From a virus, in the IMG/VR virus record IMGVR_UViG_3300042507_002260, positions 1 through 33,943 of that record: a stretch of DNA of 33,943 bases. One strand, written 5' to 3'. Numbering within the stretch: position 1 is the stretch's first letter; each line of letters starts with the position of its first letter. Positions 23,298-31,848 of this stretch are shown here, one piece after another. The notes beneath the pieces are model-generated. The model had not been told where the DNA came from. It ran no database searches and saw only the letters and a program-made list of their open reading frames with translations. Both the position numbers and the translations under genes were made by a program.

Positions 23298-26200
23298 TGG
23301 CCCGCTCTCCCCTCTTCGACATCTACGACCCTTACGGGGAACTGGAAGAGCGTGCCCGCTTGGGCATGCTTGATGACGAGGAGTATCTCCTCGCTGGCCC
23401 CGTAGAACTTCGCAAGCCCACCCTCTCCGACCTCATGCCCGATGAGGAGAAGAAGGGCTGGCTCAACAGCCTTGCGGAGATGGGGTCTTCGGGACTCGCC
23501 ACGGCTGGCTATCTATTAGATACTCCAGGCGCCTTGGTCCGCGGCATCCTGGCTGGCGATCCTCTCTCAGCCTTTGGCTCCAGCGAAGACCGCGTCACTG
23601 GCCGCGAGCTGCTGCGGCAGTACGGGGCGATTGGCGAGGAGGACAATTGGGGTAACTTCGCAGGCGGGGTGGCTGCGGAAGCACTTTTAGATCCGTTCAC
23701 ATACGGCACGCTTGGTCTTTCTCTTCTCGGCCGCGGAGCCTTGAGCCAGACCGGGAAGGCCATGAAGGCGGCTGGGCTGCTCCGTGACAGCGCCGTTGAC
23801 TCTGCCGGACGCCTAAATGCGTTACGGTTTCAGGACAACCTTCCGCTGCGCAACGACGCCATTCCTACTCCGCGCGTCAGGGAGTATCAGCGCCGCCTGA
23901 CGCCCGAGCGGGCGATTGCGTTCTTAGATCCCGCAGACCAAGCCGCGGCTACCGCCAGATTGCAATCGCAGTTTGAGCGTTTTGGCGTTGATGCCGCGGA
24001 GGGCATGACGCAGCGGGCCGGAGTGCTGGACAACATCCGAATCCCCGGAACGAACATTGGGTTTGAGGTTGGCGGCGGGGCGTTCGGTGATGCGATTGCC
24101 GAGGGATTGGATGCGTTCGGCAACTTCACCAAGATGGCTCCAGTCCTGGGGCCCGTAACCCGCACGGCCGCGGCGTTGTTCGACCAGAACGTCGGCGGTC
24201 TTGGCACAGTTAGTTCCAACATGGAACTAACGAACGATCTTCAGTTCGCCAAGCGTGCCGCCAAGGTCAATGCCCGCAACAACCAGGAGGCTCTGGATCG
24301 GGCCTACTCGCTTCTCCAGTACGACGCGCGCAACGCCGATGTCCCTGATGCGGTCCCAAGCAGCTACCTTCCGGGCGGTGCCGCCATTCCCGAGGAATTG
24401 AGAACCTTTGATAGCCAGACGCTTTGGGATCGGCTGGCTGATTACGTGGAGGCCCGACCGCTTCCAGGGCCAACTCTGACCGGCGCGCCGCTGCGGACAA
24501 CCGGAGACGATGTCGCTGACTACGTCCTAGAGAATGTCCCTGAGTTCCGTGCCATCCGGGATCGGTTTGCCAACCTTGGCCCCGAAGCCGTGCAGGCCGC
24601 CCGAGACGCCGGACTTGCCACCCCCGTCGCGCAATCCCGTGGGGCCGGTGGGTTCATTCCGCGGCAACTTCGCCGGTTCTTGGATCCGTCTCCGCCCGAC
24701 ATTCCCGGTGGCGAGCCGTATGACTTCCGATCTTGGGGCCGAGACGAGCGGGCGTTCTCCGTGCAGGACAACTTCGGCCGCTCCCGCGATCCTGCTTACG
24801 ACCTGCCCGGCGGGATCCGGGCCTTCCGATACCTGACGGGTAATGTCGATCCGCTTCTGGATTCCCGGGCCCTCCAGCAAGACCTAATCGCCGCGCCTTC
24901 GGACAAAGCTCGGCGTGTCCTTTTGCGGCGTGCCCTGCGGACGCTTGGCAACCTTGATGACGCCGCGTTCACATTTGACGGCAAAACCAACCCATACCGC
25001 TATATCACCGAGAACGTGCGGAACTCTCGGGCCTATCAGGCAGCCGACCCGGCCGAGCAGGCAGCGATGCTCGCAACCGCACAGCGGGAAGTGAACGCCA
25101 ACTTTGAGAAGCTGGGCCAGCTTCTGATGAAGGCCGACACACAGTTTGCAGACCAAGGCATCGGCATCTTCGATACGCCGTCTTGGAACAACGCGCTGCG
25201 GTATGAGCGCGGCCAAGCGGAGAACCTTGCCAACGCCGACCAGCTCTTCGCCATGCTGCGGCGGCGGGTGGACCCGACGCCCGCCGGAAGGGTTGTGGGT
25301 GGGCAGAGCGTCTCTCTGGCCGACGCGGCTAGGGAGCTTGGCTTCGATCCCAAGAACTTCGCCAACCGCTGGATGCAGCAGGCGCCACCCGCCCAGCGAG
25401 TGCCACTGGATGAACTGTCGATCCCGCGGCAGTTTGTGGACGCGATGCGTGTCCTGACTCCACAGAGCCGACTGGCACTTCCGGAACGCGGCCTGCTCAA
25501 CGCTGCCGATCAATTCACCAGCGCCTTTAAAATCGGCGCCCTCGCAAGCCCAGCCTTCCATGTTCGTAATCAGTACAGCGGCATGTACAACGCCGCCACG
25601 GAAGGGGCCCTGAATCCGCTGGACATGATCGCCGCTGCCCAAGCAAGCGGTGGCAACTACGAATCGTTGGCCCGCCGGGCCCAAGGCGGGAGGTCGCCGT
25701 ATCGCAACCTGTCCACCGACGATGCCCTGCGTCAGTTTATTGGCGACTCTAGCGCCCAGCGGCTCGCGTCCGGCAATGTGATCAGCGACATCTCGGGCGT
25801 GGAAGACCCTGGTCGTATCGGCGGCATGTACGTCGGATCGGGTCCGACGATTGCGGAGTCCACCCGCCAAGCCTTGCAGCAGGGCCGCCGTGCCGATCCC
25901 GCCAACCGGACTTGGGGCAACTTCCTTGGCGACTTGTTTTCGATGCGTGGCGTGGGGATGACCCGCGAGCCCCGGCCGTACCAGACCAACCCGCTCTTGG
26001 CCTTTAATGACGCGGTCGGCAACCGCACGGAAGACACGCTGCGGATCGGTACGTTCCTCACCCTGATTCGCCAAGGCATGGACCCCGCCGAGGCGGGCGA
26101 TACGGTTCGTCGCCTACTCGTTGACTATTCGCCTTCTGCGTTCACCGACTTTGAGCGCAACGTGATGAAGCGGGTGGCGCCGTTTTATAGTTTCCAGAAG

Positions 26201-27037
26201 GGAATTTTGCCGAGCATTGCAGAGAACACGCTCTATCGCCCAGGCGGGTTGCAGGGTCAGACGATCCGCGCCGTGACCCGCGGAACCGAGCCGAGCGAAG
26301 ACAACTTCATTCCAGAGTACCTGCGGCAGTCGGCAGCGATCCCGCTCCCGGACGGCTGGCCGTCCCTGCTGGGCGGAGAGCCTGCGGAAGGGTTGCAGCG
26401 GTACATCACCAACATCGATCTGCCGTTTGAGTCCACGCTCAACCTGTTCACCCCTGGCGTCGGCACCACCACGGCATCACGGCTCGCGGACACCATCCAG
26501 AAGACCGGCAGCAACATCCTCGGCCAGACCAACCCGCTCATCAAAGCCCCGTTGGAGTACATCACCAACCGGCAGCTCTACACGGGCCGGGACATGTCGG
26601 ACCTGTACTCGGTGCTGGAGCAAGACCTCGGGCCCATAGGAAGACCGCTGGAGCAGGCGATCATCAACTTCGTTCCGTTCGGGGCCCGCGGCATCAGCAT
26701 GTACCGCCAGTTCAACGATGACCGGCTGGACCCCGTCGATGCCAGGATGAAGGCCGCGTTCAACGTCTTGGCTGGCGTGAAGCTCACCGACGTTGACGAG
26801 GAGCGGACCAAGCGACAGGCCGCAAGGACCATGCTCAACCAAATCCTGGAGACGACCCCAGGCGTCCGGACGTATGAGAACCTCACCGTTCCCGACGATG
26901 CCCTGCGGTCGATGCCAGAGGATCAGCGGAAGCTCTATCTGCTGTACCGCATCCTCCAGAGCGATGCCGCCAAGCGGGCCCGCGAGCGGAAGAAGACCGC
27001 CCTAGACCCGCTGGAAGTGCTAGGGGCTGTCGGCTAA
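23297..27037 (+). CDS. Very large internal virion protein (ejection protein candidate 3)
   Basis: A 1246-residue protein, the largest gene here, in the size range of T7 gp16. Early residues include a hydrophobic pair (GSSGLATAGYLLDTPGALVRGILAG, about 60-84). Near residue 742 it has KIGALASPAFHVRNQYSGMYN, and near 943 YSPSAFTDFERNVMKRVAPF followed by YSFQKG; I recall both patterns, FHVRN and T-x-F-E-R-x-V-x-x-x-x-PFY, from phage large polyvalent or internal proteins. No clear transglycosylase motif is seen. It probably forms part of a channel for DNA entry. The last 18 bases overlap the convergent integrase gene. Confidence 0.72.
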   Translation: MARSPLFDIYDPYGELEERARLGMLDDEEYLLAGPVELRKPTLSDLMPDEEKKGWLNSLAEMGSSGLATAGYLLDTPGALVRGILAGDPLSAFGSSEDRVTGRELLRQYGAIGEEDNWGNFAGGVAAEALLDPFTYGTLGLSLLGRGALSQTGKAMKAAGLLRDSAVDSAGRLNALRFQDNLPLRNDAIPTPRVREYQRRLTPERAIAFLDPADQAAATARLQSQFERFGVDAAEGMTQRAGVLDNIRIPGTNIGFEVGGGAFGDAIAEGLDAFGNFTKMAPVLGPVTRTAAALFDQNVGGLGTVSSNMELTNDLQFAKRAAKVNARNNQEALDRAYSLLQYDARNADVPDAVPSSYLPGGAAIPEELRTFDSQTLWDRLADYVEARPLPGPTLTGAPLRTTGDDVADYVLENVPEFRAIRDRFANLGPEAVQAARDAGLATPVAQSRGAGGFIPRQLRRFLDPSPPDIPGGEPYDFRSWGRDERAFSVQDNFGRSRDPAYDLPGGIRAFRYLTGNVDPLLDSRALQQDLIAAPSDKARRVLLRRALRTLGNLDDAAFTFDGKTNPYRYITENVRNSRAYQAADPAEQAAMLATAQREVNANFEKLGQLLMKADTQFADQGIGIFDTPSWNNALRYERGQAENLANADQLFAMLRRRVDPTPAGRVVGGQSVSLADAARELGFDPKNFANRWMQQAPPAQRVPLDELSIPRQFVDAMRVLTPQSRLALPERGLLNAADQFTSAFKIGALASPAFHVRNQYSGMYNAATEGALNPLDMIAAAQASGGNYESLARRAQGGRSPYRNLSTDDALRQFIGDSSAQRLASGNVISDISGVEDPGRIGGMYVGSGPTIAESTRQALQQGRRADPANRTWGNFLGDLFSMRGVGMTREPRPYQTNPLLAFNDAVGNRTEDTLRIGTFLTLIRQGMDPAEAGDTVRRLLVDYSPSAFTDFERNVMKRVAPFYSFQKGILPSIAENTLYRPGGLQGQTIRAVTRGTEPSEDNFIPEYLRQSAAIPLPDGWPSLLGGEPAEGLQRYITNIDLPFESTLNLFTPGVGTTTASRLADTIQKTGSNILGQTNPLIKAPLEYITNRQLYTGRDMSDLYSVLEQDLGPIGRPLEQAIINFVPFGARGISMYRQFNDDRLDPVDARMKAAFNVLAGVKLTDVDEERTKRQAARTMLNQILETTPGVRTYENLTVPDDALRSMPEDQRKLYLLYRILQSDAAKRARERKKTALDPLEVLGAVG

Positions 27038-27859
27038 CTCCAGCGGCGGGGCCGAGGGTTGCTCCCGTTTTTCCTCGGCCAGCAACAGCCTGTCTATGTA
27101 GTAGACCTTCATGCCAGGGGTCTTGTGACCTAAGTGTCCACTGGCATCTTTGCCCGCGATTTCCGCGTAAGTTGCCCCGGATCGTCGCAGAAACTTAGTG
27201 CTGCCCGACATTCCGGCTGCCTTGCAAAGACGCCGCATTTGGGCCAAAATCTTGTCTCTGCATATCAAGTCCCCGAATATGCGGGGGCCTCGCCGGGGCA
27301 GCTTTGAAATAGCCGCCAAGGCGTTGGCATCCAGATAGCAGACATGCGGTTCGCCCGTTTTGAACTGGCGGATCAGGAGTCTATGGCCACGGATTTGGTC
27401 ATGTCGAATTTCCAACAAATTCGCCAATCGCAGCCCGGTGGAGTAGGCCACCAGAAGCCATGCCTGCATGAGCGTGCTGTGCGCACACTTCGCTCCCCCA
27501 GTCAACTTCGCGGCTACCGACATCAGCCTGCGAATCTCGGCATGGGACCACGCAACTGGGCTGGGCGGCAACCGTTTGACCCGTCTGAGGGGGCGCACTA
27601 TACTCGCGTCCACCAACCCCTCGCTGGCGGCGAAGGCCAAGAGTCGCCCGAGCATGCGGCGGTGGTTGTATACGGTGGAGGGAGCCAGATGGGTCAGGGC
27701 TTTGGTCAGGTAGTCGTCCATGAGATCGGGAGTCAAATCCCCGACCTTCCACGGCAGACGGCGACAGAAGACCTCAAGCTGCTCCAAGTAACCGGGGCTT
27801 CCGCCGACGCGGTTGCAGTAGGCTCGGGCGAGTTCCAGGATGGTCATGGGGGCTGCCAT
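27020..27859 (-). CDS. int: Tyrosine recombinase (phage integrase)
   Basis: A 279-residue protein on the opposite strand. Residues 5-95 form a SAM-like core-binding domain; 103-260 form the catalytic domain. Visible catalytic residues are Arg 144 in TGLR, Lys 167 in QFKTGE, Lys 222-x-x-Arg 225 (KFLR) where Lys stands in for the usual His, His 245 in HLGHKT, and Tyr 254, nine residues after it. It would join phage attP to host attB. AGGAG lies about 13 bases ahead of the ATG at 27859; the in-frame ATG at 27847 is an alternative. It is convergent with the large ejection gene and has a tRNA fragment upstream. No excisionase is seen beside it. Confidence 0.93.
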   Translation of the reverse strand: MAAPMTILELARAYCNRVGGSPGYLEQLEVFCRRLPWKVGDLTPDLMDDYLTKALTHLAPSTVYNHRRMLGRLLAFAASEGLVDASIVRPLRRVKRLPPSPVAWSHAEIRRLMSVAAKLTGGAKCAHSTLMQAWLLVAYSTGLRLANLLEIRHDQIRGHRLLIRQFKTGEPHVCYLDANALAAISKLPRRGPRIFGDLICRDKILAQMRRLCKAAGMSGSTKFLRRSGATYAEIAGKDASGHLGHKTPGMKVYYIDRLLLAEEKREQPSAPPLELADSP

Positions 27860-27937
27860 TGGGGGGTTCCACTCCTAACTTATGGGCAGGAGTCGGTGCT
27901 TGCATCCCAGCGGAAAAACCGTCATAACCGGAACCTC

Positions 27938-27960
27938 GGGCAGCTAGCTCAGTTGGTTAG
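27938..27960 (+). other. attP: Candidate attP core: 5' fragment of a tRNA gene
   Basis: A 23-base segment reads like the start of a tRNA: a seven-base 5' acceptor arm followed by TAGCTCAGTTGGTTAG, the conserved D-arm (A-box). The D stem is not closed afterwards (TTGCC follows where GAGC is expected), so this is a fragment, not a functional tRNA. Integrases often target tRNA genes and phages carry a matching segment at attP, here 79 bases from the start of the integrase gene. Use of the 5' half instead of the more common 3' half is unusual. The core length cannot be fixed without the host sequence. Confidence 0.6.
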
Positions 27961-28145
27961 TTGCCTCGCGGTCTGGCTCGCTTTCCGCCGCTGGCCCATT
28001 ATCCGCGCCGCCTGGGTTGCCATTCTGGTGACCCGCTTCTGGCTCTCTGCCGCAGGCCACGCATGCCTGCTTGTCCTTCTTGGACAGTTTCGCAAAGCCC
28101 GTTTGGCACTGTTTCGGCCACGGGGGGGATAGACGGATCGACGCT

Positions 28146-28165
28146 GCCCCACGGAGGGGGCTTTT
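28146..28165 (+). terminator. Short hairpin with T tract before the recombination operon
   Basis: GCCCC at 28146-28150 pairs with GGGGC at 28157-28161 around a six-base loop, then TTTT. This short intrinsic-type hairpin lies 20 bases ahead of the exonuclease start and just before its ribosome site (AAGGAGG). It might work as an attenuator or an antitermination target of the early operon. The stem is only 5 bp, so the terminator strength is doubtful. Confidence 0.4.
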
Positions 28166-28184
28166 CACAAGGAGGACTGCACGC

Positions 28185-29045
28185 ATGGACAGCGAGATTA
28201 ATTGGGACGACCTGCCGGTGATGGTGACCGGCATGTCGAATCAGGCTTATCACCAGAAGAAGGGGTTCGACGGCCGGTCGTTCCTCTGCTCGGTGCAGAA
28301 GGGTGGCGGCGAGGCCCAGTTGTGGATGGACATGGGCTACTCCCTGTTCGGGGGGAACTCGGCCACAACCACGGGCAGCGAGTTTGACGAGATCGTCACG
28401 GGGATCCTTGGCGGCAAGAAGTTCGATGACATGGTGGTGGTGCCACCGGACGATGTCCTCGGCGCCAACGGCTCCCGCAGCACCAAGGCGTACAAGGAGT
28501 GGGCGGCCAACCAGACCGGCATCTGCGTCACCGCCGACAAGAAGTGGCAGTACAGCAAGATGCTGGATGCCATGCGGGGCAACGACTCGGTCTATGAGTT
28601 GATGACCCTGACCACGCGGACGCAGTTGTCCGTGTTCTTTGAGGCTCACGGTCACCGACTGAAGGTTCGGCCGGACGCCTGCACGGAAGGTCTGTGGTGG
28701 GATCTCAAGACCACCAGCAGTCCGTGGGACCGACTGTTCCGTAGCGCGCTGGACTACGGCTACTTGGAACAGGACTGGCTCTACCAACAGGGCGCGTACG
28801 CCATTGGCTATCCGCCGTTCCGCATGCCGTTTGTGTTCGTCCAGACCATGCCGCCGTTTGCTTGCCGGGTGTTCGTTTTGCCCGAGCAGATGGTGGCCGA
28901 GGCTGGCAAGCGGCTGATTAGCACCATGGAGGAAGTCCGACTGCGGCGTTCGACTGGCATGTATGTGCCAGCGGACGCGGAGGAGATTCAGGAGATGGCC
29001 TTCCCGCAGTGGGCCATGAAGCAGGAGGAGGTTGTTGAACTATGA
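28185..29045 (+). CDS. YqaJ/RecE-like PD-(D/E)XK exonuclease
   Basis: A 286-residue protein. I choose ATG 28185, which has AAGGAGG 9 bases upstream; the frame is open further up but without sense. The nuclease core shows Glu 153 (FFEAHGH), Asp 164 (RPDAC), Asp-Leu-Lys at 173-175 (WDLKTT) and QQGAY at 201-205, matching the E...D...DxK...QxxxY pattern of PD-(D/E)XK exonucleases such as YqaJ and RecE-type proteins. It should resect double-stranded DNA from 5' ends to give 3' overhangs for the annealing protein encoded next, with which it overlaps by ATGA. Together with ERF and SSB it forms a recombination set. Confidence 0.85.
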   Translation: MDSEINWDDLPVMVTGMSNQAYHQKKGFDGRSFLCSVQKGGGEAQLWMDMGYSLFGGNSATTTGSEFDEIVTGILGGKKFDDMVVVPPDDVLGANGSRSTKAYKEWAANQTGICVTADKKWQYSKMLDAMRGNDSVYELMTLTTRTQLSVFFEAHGHRLKVRPDACTEGLWWDLKTTSSPWDRLFRSALDYGYLEQDWLYQQGAYAIGYPPFRMPFVFVQTMPPFACRVFVLPEQMVAEAGKRLISTMEEVRLRRSTGMYVPADAEEIQEMAFPQWAMKQEEVVEL

Positions 29046-29671
29046 CTGATCACACGGAAATCTTGGGGCCGTCCTCGTCACCGGCTACGGGCAAGCTGAC
29101 CGAGGCGCTAGCCAAGGCCCAGGCTGAGTATCAAGCGGTGAAGCTGGACAGTGCCAACCCGCACTTTAAGTCTCGCTTTGCTTCTTACCAGCAGTGCTGC
29201 GAATCCCTGCGTGGTCCGCTCACTGCGAATGGATTGTGCCTGCCCGACTTTCGTCCCGGCTTGGTGGCTGGGCAGTGGGTGCTGGTCGGCACGCTTCGGC
29301 ATACCAGCGGCGAGTACATCCAAGGATGTGCCCCGCTGATCAATCCGAAGAACGACATGCAGGGCTTCGGCGCGGCGATGACCTACGCCAAGCGGACCTT
29401 GCTCATGGCCCTGACTGGCGGGTTCAGCGGCGAGCCGGATGACGATGGCAACGCCGTCCAGTCACCCGCTCCCAAGACGGGCGATGTCTACAAGTCCATG
29501 GCCTACGAACAGGGGGCCAAGAAAGCCATTGCCGAAGCCGAGACGAAGGCCGAGGCGCAGAAGCACTTGGACACCGTGCGGTTGCGGGCGAAGGAAAAGT
29601 CCGTACCGGCAGAGGTGTTCAAAAGGTGTGAGGAAGAGTTCAACCGTGTCTGGCAGAAGGAGGCCAAGTAA
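29042..29671 (+). CDS. erf: ERF-family single-strand annealing protein
   Basis: A 209-residue protein. Residues 17-150 follow the ERF pattern: LTEALAKAQAEYQAV, then ANPHFKSRFASYQ near 38-50, LTANGLCLPDF, LVGTLRHTSGEYIQG near 80-94, then DMQGFGAAMTYAKRTLLMAL near 104-123 and the closing EPDDDGN. The end is a charged helix. It binds the 3' single strands made by the exonuclease and pairs them with complementary DNA, useful for genome circularisation or repair. It overlaps neighbours by ATGA and TAATG. This is one of the clearest assignments in the window. Confidence 0.92.
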   Translation: MTDHTEILGPSSSPATGKLTEALAKAQAEYQAVKLDSANPHFKSRFASYQQCCESLRGPLTANGLCLPDFRPGLVAGQWVLVGTLRHTSGEYIQGCAPLINPKNDMQGFGAAMTYAKRTLLMALTGGFSGEPDDDGNAVQSPAPKTGDVYKSMAYEQGAKKAIAEAETKAEAQKHLDTVRLRAKEKSVPAEVFKRCEEEFNRVWQKEAK

Positions 29672-30003
29672 TGGGTTACCAGTGCGTGATGATCTTGGGC
29701 AACGTGACCAAGGATCCTGAGATTCGCCAAGTCGGTGAGAACCAAGTGGCGAAGTTCTCCGTGGCCGTCAACGGCTACAAGGACAGCGTGGAGTTTTTCG
29801 ACTGCGAGTGGTGGTCGCCCAACGGGGCATTGGGCTTTGTGGCCCGAGGCACCCCGGTGTTTTGCTCGGGCGAGATCCAGACCCAGAAGTGGGAGAAGGA
29901 TGGCCAGCAGCGGTCGAAGCAGGTGCTGAAGGTGAGGACGCTTCAACTCACCGGCAAGAAGGAAACCAAGGCCGAGCCTGAGTTCGCCTCAGACTTTGCC
30001 TGA
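29671..30003 (+). CDS. ssb: Single-stranded DNA-binding protein (OB fold)
   Basis: A 110-residue protein with the SSB plan: an opening strand VMILGNVTKDPEIRQVGENQVAKFSVAV (about 6-33), then a shorter-than-usual loop into VEFFDCEWWS, and RGTPVFCSGEIQTQKWEKDGQQRSK. The basic strand VLKVRTLQLTG follows, with a short tail ending EFASDFA that only loosely resembles the acidic partner-binding tip of bacterial SSB. It protects single strands for ERF and replication proteins. A strong terminator lies right after it. Confidence 0.88.
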   Translation: MGYQCVMILGNVTKDPEIRQVGENQVAKFSVAVNGYKDSVEFFDCEWWSPNGALGFVARGTPVFCSGEIQTQKWEKDGQQRSKQVLKVRTLQLTGKKETKAEPEFASDFA

Positions 30004-30019
30004 CAGAAAGTGCGCGCCG

Positions 30020-30062
30020 CCCGGGGCGGGGGCTCACCCTCCACCCCCGCCCCGGGTCTTTT
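30020..30062 (+). terminator. Strong intrinsic terminator after ssb
   Basis: A perfect 13-base GC stem pairs 30020-30032 with 30044-30056 around an 11-base loop, followed by TCTTTT. It closes the exonuclease-ERF-SSB operon 17 bases after the SSB stop. Genes after 30087 therefore need either their own promoter or antitermination. Confidence 0.9.
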
Positions 30063-30086
30063 CATTGGGAGGGACGAGGGAACACC

Positions 30087-30350
30087 GTGAAGGTCTATCG
30101 CACACAAGTATGGGATCGGATCGACAACCGCGGCATTCAGTTGTTCGCTGACAGCGCCGAGGTGGTGGAGGTCAACGGCACGGAGTACGTCAGCTACGGC
30201 CACCATATGGTGCGCCGCGACAACTCCTGGCATGAGTCGGAGGAGCAGGCTGCGGAGGCGGCTGCACACAAGATCGAAGAGTACGCCGCCATCCTGCTGC
30301 GGCAGGCACGGATGCTTCGCAAGCAGGAGGCCCTCCATGCTCCTGCGTGA
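30087..30350 (+). CDS. Small unknown protein before helicase
   Basis: An 87-residue protein starting at GTG 30087, with GGGAGG and GAGGG upstream. It begins with strands (KVYRTQVWDRIDNRGIQLFADSAEVVEVNGTEYVSYGHHMVRR), followed by a Glu/Ala-rich helix (ESEEQAAEAAAHKIEEYAAILLRQARMLRKQEAL). It overlaps the helicase gene by 14 bases. It looks like a small beta-then-helix regulator or replication accessory, but I do not recognise the family. Confidence 0.65.
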   Translation: MKVYRTQVWDRIDNRGIQLFADSAEVVEVNGTEYVSYGHHMVRRDNSWHESEEQAAEAAAHKIEEYAAILLRQARMLRKQEALHAPA

Positions 30351-31848
30351 TTACCAAGACATCAGCGTGGAGTCTCATCTTGCTGCGTTGGCGGATGGCG
30401 TACCCTCCACATTGACGGGCCTGTTCACCGGGGCGGGGAAAACGGTGGTCTTTGTCGAACTGGCCAATCGCATCTCTGGCCGGACATTGATCATCGCCCC
30501 GCTCCGGGAGCTGGTTTGGCAGGCCGTTGACAAGGTGCGGTCGATCATGGGCATCGACCCTGCCTTGGAAATGGCGGAGTACCGCAGCCAAGAGGACGAG
30601 TGGTGGTCGCCCAAGGTTGCGGTGGCTTGCAAGCAGACGCTGATCCGGGGCCGCTACAAGAAGTTCACCGACGTTCAGTTGGTGATTGTGGACGAGGCTC
30701 ACATGCAGTTCTCGCCAGCCTGCTTGGAGATGTTTCGCTGGTTCAACGAACGCGGGGCGATGGTCGCTGGGTTCACTGCCACGCCGTTTCGGATGAGCGG
30801 CGAGGCAATGCAGGACTACTACCAGCGTGTCCTGGGCAACCTGGACATGCAGTGGGCCATCGACAACGGCTGGTCCGTTCCTCCGCTGTGCAAGATCGCC
30901 CGGGTTGAATCGCTGGATCTGTCGGGCGTGAGCGTGTCGGGAGGTGACTTCAACCAGAAGGAACTCCAAGCCGCGGTGGACAAGGAGGCGAACCTCCACC
31001 GGATCGCCCTGATCACCAAGGAGGAGATGTCGGGTCCGACCGTGGTGTTCACTCCCTCGGTCGCCTCGGCCAAGGGAGTCTGTCATTACCTCACCAACAA
31101 CTACGGGATCCCTGCCGTGTACGTCCACGGCTCCCAGCCGGAGGAAGAACGCAATGCGGCCATCCTGGATTTCAAGTCGGGCAGAGCAAAGGTTCTCTGC
31201 AACTGCGCCGTGGTGGCTGTTGGTTTTGATCACCCTCCTGTTTCGACCCTTATTCTCGGCCGTCCGACACGCTCCCGATCATTTTGGCTCCAGTGTGTCG
31301 GGCGAGCGACTCGCGCCCTGGGCGGAGTTGTTGATTTCCCAGGCAGCACAGCGGAAAGCCGCATCGCCGCCATCGCCGCCAGCGACAAGCCGCGATTCAA
31401 AATTGTTGACTGCACCGACGCCTCGCTAGACCACCGGCTGATCACCGCCGTGGACATGTTCGTCACCACGGGCGACAAGGAAATCAGGCAGGCCGTCAAG
31501 AAGGCGGCGGAGGATCGGCCGCTCACGCAGGAAGAACTGGACGCTGTCGCTCAACAGGAACTGGAGCGGCGGCTGATCGCCCAAGAGATCGAAGCCCGGC
31601 GGCGGCGGATGGCCGGACAGGCTGCGGGTCGGGTTGTGGGCCGTGAGTTTGATCTGGCTGCGGGTGGGAGCCGGAACATCGGCACGTACATGAACCCCCT
31701 GAAGGGCAAGTACGGCGGGCTGATGATGTCGCAACTCCCCGGCTACTACGTGGAGTGGGCATGTAACAACCCCGGCATCAAGGGCTGGATCAAGAACAAC
31801 TTTCTCAAGGAAAGGAGCCGCAGGCGTGAACTCGCAAAAGCGGTCTGA
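30337..31848 (+). CDS. SF2 helicase with DUF3820-like C-terminal domain
   Basis: A 503-residue protein. I choose ATG 30337 (AGGAGG 8 bases upstream), which begins MLLRDYQ with the Q-like start of the superfamily. Motifs: TGAGKTV (31-37), VDEAH (118-122), TATP (147-150) and QCVGRATR (near 318-325). It should unwind DNA or RNA with ATP, as in phage replication or recombination. After the RecA-like pair, residues 447-495 read YMNPLKGKYGG...MMSQLPGYYVEW and resemble a DUF3820-type module (fGK-KGK-LP-YL-W), a small domain I know from other phage and bacterial proteins. The last bases overlap the next start. Confidence 0.85.
   Translation: MLLRDYQDISVESHLAALADGVPSTLTGLFTGAGKTVVFVELANRISGRTLIIAPLRELVWQAVDKVRSIMGIDPALEMAEYRSQEDEWWSPKVAVACKQTLIRGRYKKFTDVQLVIVDEAHMQFSPACLEMFRWFNERGAMVAGFTATPFRMSGEAMQDYYQRVLGNLDMQWAIDNGWSVPPLCKIARVESLDLSGVSVSGGDFNQKELQAAVDKEANLHRIALITKEEMSGPTVVFTPSVASAKGVCHYLTNNYGIPAVYVHGSQPEEERNAAILDFKSGRAKVLCNCAVVAVGFDHPPVSTLILGRPTRSRSFWLQCVGRATRALGGVVDFPGSTAESRIAAIAASDKPRFKIVDCTDASLDHRLITAVDMFVTTGDKEIRQAVKKAAEDRPLTQEELDAVAQQELERRLIAQEIEARRRRMAGQAAGRVVGREFDLAAGGSRNIGTYMNPLKGKYGGLMMSQLPGYYVEWACNNPGIKGWIKNNFLKERSRRRELAKAV

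Larger units (their letters stand above)
27860..28184. other. Gene-free interval between divergent integrase and recombination genes
   Basis: This 325-base stretch separates the - strand integrase from the + strand exonuclease operon. It should contain both promoters, but I could not pick convincing -35/-10 boxes. It holds the tRNA-like segment at 27938-27960 and a hairpin with T tract at 28146-28165. Small open frames on either strand lack ribosome sites, so I call none. Confidence 0.6.

Noticed and set aside
27938-28010. Complete tRNA gene
   Set aside because: The acceptor and D-arm start fit, but the D stem does not close and no anticodon or T arm follows.
27944-28234. Minus-strand frame across the att interval containing CVACGREPEAG, possibly an excisionase or small regulator
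   Set aside because: No ribosome site, no domain pattern, and the frame runs through the tRNA fragment and the hairpin; probably a chance frame in GC-rich DNA.
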